From NCBI GenBank assembly GCA_018623505.1, contig JAAZVM010000043.1, positions 1-5,001 on the forward strand: DNA of 5,001 bases. The letters run 5' to 3'. Below, piece after piece: positions 1 through 5,001 of this stretch. The notes under the pieces are model-generated. The model had not been told where the DNA came from. It saw only the letters and a program-made list of their open reading frames with translations, and ran no database searches. The DNA is from Patescibacteria group bacterium. GTDB lineage: Bacteria; Patescibacteriota; Gracilibacteria; BD1-5; UBA6164. Made by a program: the position numbers and the translations under genes. Numbering within the stretch: position 1 is the first letter of the stretch; every line of letters starts with the position of its first letter.

Positions 1-455
1 CCTATAACTAAGTTATAAATTGGTGCATAAAAAACTCATACAAAAAGTTTTTTTATACTTCATTTATTTGATATTTCTATTTGATCAAAATACTTTTTAC
101 CATCAACTTCTAGGTTTAAGCTATAATCTCAAGTTGATGTAAATTTATCATAATAATCTCAATATGAAATAGTATAGTTTTCTAAAGAATTTATAGTTAT
201 ATCTTCACAAAAAGATTCATCAAAAACTAAATCTGTTCATTTATGATTTATTGAAATATCACATTTGTTTAGAGTTATACCACTAGAGGTTAAGTTATTT
301 ATATATAATTCTACTGTTGCAGGCACAGTATAACTATTTTCTACAAAAGAAATATCTAAAGTATTATCTACTTTTATTTCTTTATCGCTGTTGAATATAC
401 TTACTAGTAAAAAAGTAATTCAAAATATTAAAATCAAATCCAGGATTTTTTTCAT
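1..455 (-). CDS. yidC: YidC/Oxa1-family membrane protein insertase, N-terminal part (runs off the left edge)
   Basis: YidC inserts and folds proteins in the cytoplasmic membrane, with or without SecYEG. The first 151 residues are visible with UGA read as Gly. Residues 5-21 form a hydrophobic first membrane segment after MKK. Residues 22-132 look like a small beta-rich extracytoplasmic domain with two cysteines (C65, C83). Residues 133-151 (KGSIKKLFVGVFYAPIYNLV) begin the conserved insertase core; the aromatic-Pro-Ile/Leu-Tyr-Asn pattern resembles the first core helix of YidC/Oxa1. The first ATG is chosen because it places the membrane segment at the N-terminus and lies 2 nt after the rnpA stop, which suggests translational coupling. 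Six of eight glycines are UGA. The rpmH-rnpA-yidC order is a strong independent argument, since this cluster is widely conserved in bacteria. The core helices and C-terminus lie outside the window, so family membership rests on synteny plus the start of the core. Confidence 0.82.
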
Positions 456-457
456 GA

Positions 458-793
458 CTATATTTTACTTATTAAAAATTGTAAATCTTTATCAAAGGAA
501 AGGATACTCTCTAAATCTCATTTATCAAATTTACTTTGTTTTTTTACAACAAAAACCATATCATAGTTTTTTGTTATATTAGAGCTTAAAATTTTATCAA
601 AAAACCTTCTTCTAAAAAAATTTCTTCATACATTATTTTTAACTGATTTTGATCATATAACTATTGAATACCTACTAAATCAAAGCTTGTTAGGAGTATA
701 ATTCAAGACAATATGATATGAAAAAAAAGGTTTTCACTTATGTAAAACCCTTTTTGTTTCTCTTTCAGTTAATCTATATTTTTTAGATATCAC
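458..793 (-). CDS. rnpA: Ribonuclease P protein component
   Basis: RnpA is the basic protein subunit that binds the RNase P RNA and helps it remove 5' leaders from precursor tRNAs in the cytoplasm. The product is 111 residues, normal for the family (about 110-120). The N-terminus (SKKYRLTERE, residues 3-12) matches the usual K-x-x-R-L-x-x-x-x-[DE] opening. FSRYSIVIGSKSVKNNVGRN (39-58) followed by FFRRR corresponds to the RNR signature helix, with R57, N58, R61 and R62 in the expected places. NYDMVFVV (76-83) matches the usual Y-D-hydrophobic strand. All five glycines (20, 38, 47, 56, 92) are UGA, so standard-code annotation would miss this gene. The GTG start is chosen because an in-frame TAG lies 21 nt upstream, no ATG lies between, and RnpA proteins begin at this point. 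No Shine-Dalgarno sequence precedes it. It sits 24 nt after rpmH and 2 nt before yidC, almost certainly co-transcribed. Confidence 0.92.
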
Positions 794-817
794 TAGAAAA
801 ATACTTAAAAACTAAAA

Positions 818-1060
818 TTATTTTCTTTTAATATAATTTCCTTTTCCATCAAAAGGTGATTTTTTAGCAGTACCACCAGCTACAATATGCATTTTAGCTT
901 TACCGTTAATTTCTTGAAATCTTTTTGGGTAAGAAACTGTTAAAGTATGTCTACCTTTTCTTCTTCTATTTTTTAATACATTTCTACCAGAATCAGTTGA
1001 ACTTCTTTTTAAAAAACCGTGAACTCTAAGTCTTTTTCTTTTTTTTAATTTACCTAACAT
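818..1060 (-). CDS. rpmH: 50S ribosomal protein L34 with long C-terminal extension
   Basis: L34 is a small, very basic protein of the large ribosomal subunit that binds 23S rRNA. Residues 4-42 carry the family core: [17 protein letters not shown], then [19 protein letters not shown], equivalent to the common KRKR-HGFR and GR-VL-RRR-KGR-LTV blocks. The protein is 80 residues, against the usual 44-50. The extra 37 residues (44-80) are rich in Lys and Gly and contain [18 protein letters not shown]. The N-terminus starts directly at the basic patch and lacks most of the usual short MKRT-Q-P segment. The ATG is fixed by an in-frame TAA 24 nt upstream with no other ATG between. It is the only gene here without a single UGA: its nine glycines are GGT (seven) or GGA (two). 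It is the first gene of the rpmH-rnpA-yidC cluster, behind a strong promoter and a leader of about 114 nt. Confidence 0.95.
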   Translation of the reverse strand: MLGKLKKRKRLRVHGFLKRSSTDSGRNVLKNRRRKGRHTLTVSYPKRFQEINGKAKMHIVAGGTAKKSPFDGKGNYIKRK

Positions 1061-1080
1061 TTTGATATATATTATATAAT

Positions 1081-1099
1081 ATTATTTATTATAAATAAT
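1081..1099. repeat. Perfect 9-bp inverted repeat in the rpmH leader
   Basis: ATTATTTAT and ATAAATAAT flank a single central base, 21 nt upstream of the rpmH start codon. In the minus-strand transcript it could fold into a weak A/U-only hairpin just before the initiation region. The adjacent 1100-1110 (GGGTTCCAGCC on the plus strand) is the only GC-rich patch in the intergenic region. Folding or regulatory function is inference; AT-rich DNA produces such repeats readily. Confidence 0.4.
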
Positions 1100-1137
1100 G
1101 GGTTCCAGCCATATTTATACTTAAGATTTTATTATTT

Positions 1138-1172
1138 AATTTTTAAAAAGTGTATATAAATTTTTAAAAATT
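1138..1172. repeat. Two TTTTTAAAAA palindromes exactly 21 bp apart, just downstream of the rpmH promoter
   Basis: The 12-mer AATTTTTAAAAA occurs at 1138-1149 and again at 1159-1170; the second copy extends to a 14-bp perfect palindrome (1159-1172). The 21-bp offset is two helical turns, so both copies face the same side of DNA. They lie in the first part of the predicted rpmH leader, where a bound protein could block the polymerase. Chance is a real alternative in sequence this AT-rich. Confidence 0.35.
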
Positions 1173-1180
1173 GCTGACAT

Positions 1181-1208
1181 ATCATATGAATAAAATGATT
1201 TATGTCAA
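1181..1208 (-). promoter_or_regulatory. Sigma70-type promoter for rpmH-rnpA-yidC
   Basis: On the minus strand a perfect -35 box TTGACA (1208-1203) is followed by a 16-nt spacer and a -10 box TATGAT (1186-1181, five of six matches to TATAAT). Transcription would start near 1174, giving a leader of about 114 nt before the rpmH ATG. The position fits well: it lies directly after the pyrH terminator and before the first gene of the cluster. It is the best promoter match seen in the window. Confidence 0.72.
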
Positions 1209-1231
1209 AAGATTTTAATGTTTTCTTTAAT

Positions 1232-1263
1232 AAAAAAAATCCTTAAATATTTAAGGATTTTTT
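1232..1263 (-). terminator. Rho-independent terminator of the lipoprotein-pyrH unit (bidirectional in shape)
   Basis: The palindrome CCTTAAATATTTAAGG (1241-1256) extends through the flanking A and T tracts to a perfect 30-bp palindrome (1234-1263). Read on the minus strand, the stem is followed by eight T residues (1239-1232). It begins directly after the pyrH stop codon (1267-1265). The symmetry would allow termination from either side, but no plus-strand gene points into it. Confidence 0.85.
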
Positions 1264-1264
1264 A

Positions 1265-1960
1265 TTAACTAATAGTAGTTCACTCATCTTTTCAAAGTAT
1301 AGCTCTTAAAATAGCTCATTTTTCATATAGACTTACTACTTTTAATACTAGAGAATTATCTTTTGCTAAAGCAATTGCAGTAGAGTCCATAACTCTAAGG
1401 TTTTTTGTTATTACTTCATCATATGTAGCATTTTTTATAAATTCTGCATCATGATATTTAACTGGGTCTTTATCATAAACACCATCTACTTTTGTAGCTT
1501 TTATCATAAGATCAGCTTCAATCTCAAGAGCTCTTAAAACTCAAGCTGTATCAGTTGTAAAGTATGGATTACCTGTTCATCAACCAAAAATTAAAACTTT
1601 TCATTTAGTAAGTCATTTTAAGGCTTTTGGTTTATTAAATCTTTCAGCAACTCAGTCTATCGCAAATGAGTTAACAGTTTTTACTTCTATTCATTTTCTT
1701 GATAATACATCTGCTAAAGCTATAGTATTTATATTTATAGCAAGCATACCCATATTGTCTGCATTACATCTATCTATATTTATTTGCTCTATTTCTGCTC
1801 ATCTTATAAAATTACCTGCTCAAACTACAACTCATACTTCTATTTTCTTTTTTGTAAGTTCTTTAATAGTTTCACAAACCTCATCTAGCATTACATAATC
1901 TAATCATCAGTTGTTTCATCAAGCTAGTGCTTCTCAAGATATTTTTAATAAAACTCTCAT
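1265..1960 (-). CDS. pyrH: UMP kinase (uridylate kinase)
   Basis: PyrH phosphorylates UMP to UDP with ATP in the cytoplasm, the first step from the pyrimidine monophosphate to UTP and CTP. Bacterial PyrH belongs to the amino-acid-kinase fold, unlike eukaryotic UMP/CMP kinases. The 231 residues fit the family (about 240). Motifs in order: LLKISGEAL (4-12, phosphate binding); VVVGAGNFIRGA (44-55), where most relatives have GGGN, so A48 replaces a Gly; [15 protein letters not shown] (68-82); [15 protein letters not shown] (123-137); [13 protein letters not shown] (152-164); and a C-terminal [12 protein letters not shown] block. Eighteen of 23 glycines are UGA, including the invariant one in ISGEAL, so this gene alone establishes the code. 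The ATG is chosen because the protein begins right at the conserved first strand. It starts 5 nt after the lipoprotein gene and ends against a terminator, so the two genes probably form one transcript. No Shine-Dalgarno sequence is visible. Confidence 0.96.
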
Positions 1961-1965
1961 ATTTT

Positions 1966-3021
1966 TTAATTACTTATTAATTGCCTGAAAAGTATATCAG
2001 AAACTTGTGATAATACAAAATTATCATTTGTTTCTTTTAAATTATTATTTAAATCTCTTATATAAGTATTAAGGTTGAAATTTTCATCACTTGAATCTAT
2101 TTCTCACTCTTCTAAAGATAAAATTCAATAATATGAAGAATCTATATAATAATGTTTTTCATATTTGTATTTTCAATCTACCTCTCTAACTAGATAAAAA
2201 GATAATCACATATCATCTTTTATATACCTAAGAGTATTCCAATATGGGTAACTTTTAAAGTTTTCCATTACAAAATCAGATATTTTAGCTGAATCATAAC
2301 TCAGTTCCAAATCTCAAACTTTTTTTATAACCAAACCCTTTATATCTGAGTAAGTAATATCTCAATTTCATAATTCAGATGGAGTACCATAAACCGTTGA
2401 ACTTGGCATTGTAGATAAATCTATATATTCTGAATCATCACTAAATGATAAATCTTCTTTATTTGTAACCTTATTTTCTTCTGGATTTTTAGATATATTT
2501 ACTATTAATTGAAGCTTAGAAACTTTTTCTCAAGAGTAAGCATCTATTAAAAATATATTTTTTCAGTAATCTAAAACTTCATACTTAGAAAAAGCTCTGT
2601 ATATGAATGATTCATCTCATTTTTCATAAGTTGATAATGTATAACTATCCTCTGAAAAAGGTGATTCTATATTAGAAAAGTTTACTACTATAGTATCAAC
2701 AGAATCTATTAAAACATTTCACCTAATTTCTAATTCTAAATTATTTAGATTTGAAATATCTAAATCATCTAGACTAATATATTTTTCTTCTGTAAGGTAG
2801 TCAGAACTATATACTTTGTTTTCTTTTTCAGAGTTTTCTGCCTCTTCGAATTTATCAAAATTTGATTCAAAAGTATCATCATCTTTATCTATTTTAGAAG
2901 AATTTTCTTCTAAAATTTCATTTTTAGCATTATCTACCAAATCATTATTTGATCAAATAGAACAAGAGGTAAAAGTTATAGTGAATAATAAAGAAAAAAG
3001 AACTATTTTATATGCTTTCAT
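1966..3021 (-). CDS. Putative lipoprotein of unknown function, upstream of and coupled to pyrH
   Basis: I do not recognise a family. The 351-residue product begins MKAYKIVLFSLLFTITFTSC: a positively charged start, a hydrophobic stretch (6-18) and a cysteine (C20) preceded by F-T-S, close to a lipobox although Phe at -3 is not the usual Leu. After cleavage C20 would be lipidated and the rest would face outward. Residues about 28-90 are strongly acidic and Ser/Asn-rich, without obvious hydrophobic core, probably a flexible tether. Residues about 100-345 look folded, with alternating hydrophobic/polar strands and many aromatics (for example YPYWNTLRYI, 258-267, with the only Trp, encoded by TGG). 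Twelve of 14 glycines are UGA. The start is the first ATG that gives the signal peptide. Upstream is the rnj terminator; downstream pyrH starts 5 nt after the stop, suggesting co-transcription. A link to UMP kinase function is not implied. The lipoprotein call is moderate; the reading frame is firm. Confidence 0.8.
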
Positions 3022-3042
3022 AATATTTTTTTTAAACAAATA

Positions 3043-3078
3043 AAAAGACAAAAACATAATAAGGAGTTTTTGTCTTTT
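3043..3078 (-). terminator. Rho-independent terminator of rnj
   Basis: AAAAGACAAAAAC (3043-3055) and GTTTTTGTCTTTT (3066-3078) form a perfect 13-bp stem with a 10-nt loop, 13 nt past the rnj stop. On the minus strand the 3' arm ends in T residues and runs into a further T-rich stretch (3042-3034). The stem is A/U-rich with only three G-C pairs, so termination may be partial and some rnj transcripts may read into the lipoprotein gene 21 nt beyond. Confidence 0.7.
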
Positions 3079-3083
3079 GTAAA
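3056..3083 (-). promoter_or_regulatory. Candidate promoter for the lipoprotein-pyrH unit, interleaved with the rnj terminator
   Basis: On the minus strand TTTACA (3083-3078, five of six to TTGACA) is followed by a 16-nt spacer and TATTAT (3061-3056, five of six to TATAAT). The -10 box lies in the terminator loop. The start would fall near 3049, leaving about 28 nt before the lipoprotein ATG. Position and spacing are good, but AT-rich DNA gives many such matches. The alternative is read-through from rnj. Confidence 0.35.
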
Positions 3084-3091
3084 ATATTTAA

Positions 3092-5001
3092 CTATACTTC
3101 TGTTATCATAGGTATAATCATTGGTTCTCTATCGATTTTTTGTAATAAGAATTTTTCTAAATCTACTCTTATAATTTTTAATAGATCTTTTTCATCCATA
3201 TCTGGCACATCTTTTATAGTATTTTCATATACATCTCTTGATTTTTTAATTATCAATCTATGAATAAATCTTACTTCATCAAGATAAACTAATCATCTAG
3301 ACTCAAGTTTAATATGACCTAATATAGCTTTAGTTTTTTTATCAACTTTAAACATTATAACTAAAACTCAAGAGTTCATCATTTTTTCTCTAGCTTTTAT
3401 TACATGACTAGTAGCCAATCACATACCATTACCATCGATAACGATTTCTTGAATAGGTACTTTGATTTTTGATTTAAATACATTTCAATTTTCTGGAGCA
3501 AAATCAACTATATTACCATTTTCAAGCATAAGAATATCTTGATCTTTATATCAAATAGTCATTGCTGTATTTTTATGTAGTGTTCTAAAATATAAGTCTC
3601 AGAAAACTGGCATAAAGTATTTTGCTTTTACTAAATTTATCATAATTTTTTGCTCTTCTTGAAATGCATGACCTCAGGTATGAACTTCTCAATCATCTTT
3701 TGTAATTACGTTTGAACCTAATTTTATAAGTTTATTAATTATTCAAACAACTGATTTTTCATTTCATGGAACAACACTAGAAGAAAAAACTATAGTATCT
3801 CATTTAACAATTTCAACTGAGTTATGTTTTCATTCAGCCATTCTAGCTAAAGCTGAAAACTGTTCTCATTGACTTCAAGTTGTGATAATTATTTGTTTAT
3901 GTGGAAGTATACCATCTGTATTTTTTGGTGTCATTTTTTTAACTATTCCTGGTTTTATATTTAAGTAACCAAGTTCTTTTGCGATAGCTACATTTTCAAC
4001 CATACTTCTACCACTTAAAAATATAGTTTTATCATATTTTTCAGCTATATCTATAAGTTGTTGTACTCTTGAAATCCAAGAAGAGAAAGTAGCAATAATA
4101 AGTCTACCTTTATGATGATTTGAAACAATTTTTTCTAGCTCTTCTCATACATTTTTTTCACTCATAGAAAAACCTTTTCTAACAGACCCTGTAGAATCTG
4201 ACATAAGTAAAGAAACTCATCTTTCACCAATTTCAGCTATTCTATCTAAATCTGCTGGCTCATCAATGGCAGGAGTAAAATCTATTTTAAAATCTCAAGT
4301 ATGAACTATTTTTGTACCACCTGGAGACTCTATATAAACTCAAGCACAATCAGGAACACTATGATTTACTCTAAAAAATTCAACATCAAATTTACCTACT
4401 TTTACTTTTTCTTTGCTACCAGCATCAACTTCTATAAGAGTTGCATATGACATAAGCCCTGCTTCTTCTAATTGTTTTTTAACTAATCAAAGTGTAAATC
4501 TAGTACCATATAATGGTGGACATCAAACAGCAGGATAAACATGTTTAAGTGAACCTATATGATCCAAGTGAGCATGTGTAATTAAAAAACCTTTTATGTT
4601 TTTTTTGTATTTTGTAAGAAATGACACATCTGGAATTGAGTAATTTACTCAAAGCATATCAGAATCTGCAAATTGTACACCACAATCTATTAAAACAATA
4701 TCATCATCATATTGAACCATTCACATATTTTTTGCTCATGTTTCATTATTTCAACCAATTGGTATAAACCTTGTATAACCTTCTCTTAGAGATGGAAGAT
4801 AAAACTTAGTTTCAGGAAATCTAGATATAAATTTTCATCTAATTTCTCAGTTATCATTTTGATTATTTTTTTGTTTTTTATTTTGATTTTGTTTTTTATT
4901 TTTATTTTCTGTCTTTTTTTCTTTTTCTATATTTTCAGTAGTTCAATCTAGTCATTCATTTAAAACTATATGTTTATTTATAATGTCATCGTTTGAATTT
5001 A
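3092..5001 (-). CDS. rnj: Ribonuclease J (metallo-beta-lactamase/beta-CASP), 5' end outside the window
   Basis: RNase J is a zinc-dependent ribonuclease combining 5'-3' exonuclease and endonuclease activity in mRNA decay and rRNA maturation. The visible 635 residues already exceed the usual 550-560. Numbering from the first complete codon, residues 1-75 are an extra N-terminal region, including a Lys/Asn/Gln-rich low-complexity stretch (about 25-51). The metallo-beta-lactamase core starts at RFIPIGGNNETGAKNM (77-92). Metal-site motifs are HAHLDH (142-147), NHSVPD with H213, and HTGDFKID with D236. The beta-CASP region shows SDSTGS (267-272), FLSGRSM (327-333), TTGSQGE (373-379) and HTGGHA (440-445). 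The C-terminal domain ends in REPMIIPMITEV, a typical RNase J end. The expected last ligand His in a P-[VI]-H-G-E motif is Phe (PVFGD, F466). About 28 of 53 glycines are UGA, a lower share than in most neighbours. It is followed by its own terminator. Identity is secure; full activity is not. Confidence 0.95.

Noticed and set aside
391..582. Plus-strand open frame of 63 codons
   Set aside because: It lies opposite the yidC start and rnpA, both of which have family motifs; its AT-rich, Ile/Leu/Tyr-heavy product has no recognisable feature.
1061..1264. Possible replication origin next to rpmH
   Set aside because: rpmH is often near oriC, but only one poor DnaA-box-like sequence (TTATATACA on the minus strand, about 1159-1151) is present, with no cluster and no dnaA or dnaN in the window.
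1265..1960. pyrH as a pseudogene broken by many stop codons
   Set aside because: All the apparent stops are TGA, never TAA or TAG, and they coincide with conserved glycines; the frame is otherwise intact and full length.
2095..2105. Possible separate short gene between the lipoprotein and pyrH
   Set aside because: With UGA as Gly the lipoprotein frame runs unbroken to TAA at 1968-1966, leaving only 5 nt before pyrH.
2816..3043. Plus-strand open frame of 75 codons (Ser/Phe-rich)
   Set aside because: It is the antisense of the acidic Ser/Glu/Asp-rich part of the lipoprotein gene, whose frame stays open for 351 codons in code 25.
3061..3066. AAGGAG on the plus strand, resembling a Shine-Dalgarno site
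   Set aside because: It lies in the loop of the rnj terminator and no plausible plus-strand gene follows.
4847..4927. Simple repeat or tandem array in the A/T-rich tract
   Set aside because: The tract encodes the in-frame Lys/Asn/Gln-rich linker of RNase J and shows no regular repeat unit.
1265..5001. Mycoplasma/Spiroplasma code (UGA = Trp)
   Set aside because: Reading Trp would put tryptophan at invariant glycines of UMP kinase and RNase J; Gly restores every motif.

Overview
The window is a very AT-rich bacterial chromosome segment with every gene on the minus strand, and it can only be read if UGA is a glycine codon. In standard code the genes appear shredded by TGA. Read as glycine, those triplets restore invariant family motifs: the UMP kinase start KISGEAL and its [15 protein letters not shown] loop, the RNase J motifs HTGD, TGSQGE and HTGGHA, and the RnpA segment GRNFFRRR. 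UGG still encodes tryptophan (for example at 4078-4076), so this is not the Mycoplasma code. UGA = Gly (translation table 25) is known from the candidate phyla Absconditabacteria (SR1) and Gracilibacteria (BD1-5) in the Patescibacteria/CPR. The window therefore very probably comes from one of these; which one cannot be decided here.

In the direction of transcription (high to low coordinates) the layout is as follows. (1) 5001-3092: most of a ribonuclease J gene, missing its 5' end, followed by a hairpin terminator (3078-3043). (2) 3021-1966: an unrecognised, acidic, lipoprotein-like protein of 351 residues. (3) 1960-1265: pyrH, UMP kinase, only 5 nt after the lipoprotein gene and closed by a perfect-palindrome terminator (1263-1232). 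(4) A 204-nt intergenic region with a near-consensus promoter (TTGACA-N16-TATGAT) and a leader of about 114 nt. (5) The classic rpmH (L34) - rnpA (RNase P protein) - yidC (membrane insertase) cluster: 1060-818, 793-458, and 455 running off the left edge.

The genes cover RNA decay and processing (RNase J, RNase P protein), ribosome structure (L34), pyrimidine nucleotide supply (UMP kinase) and membrane-protein insertion (YidC). No mobile element, CRISPR array, tRNA, rRNA or convincing replication origin was seen, and no stretch longer than 300 bases lacks a gene.

The points most worth a second look are the recoded UGA; its complete absence from rpmH although it dominates glycine coding in the neighbours; a Phe in RNase J where the last metal-ligand His is expected; an L34 with a 37-residue C-terminal extension; a candidate promoter interleaved with the rnj terminator; and an orphan lipoprotein coupled to pyrH. 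I see no wholly new multi-gene system here.
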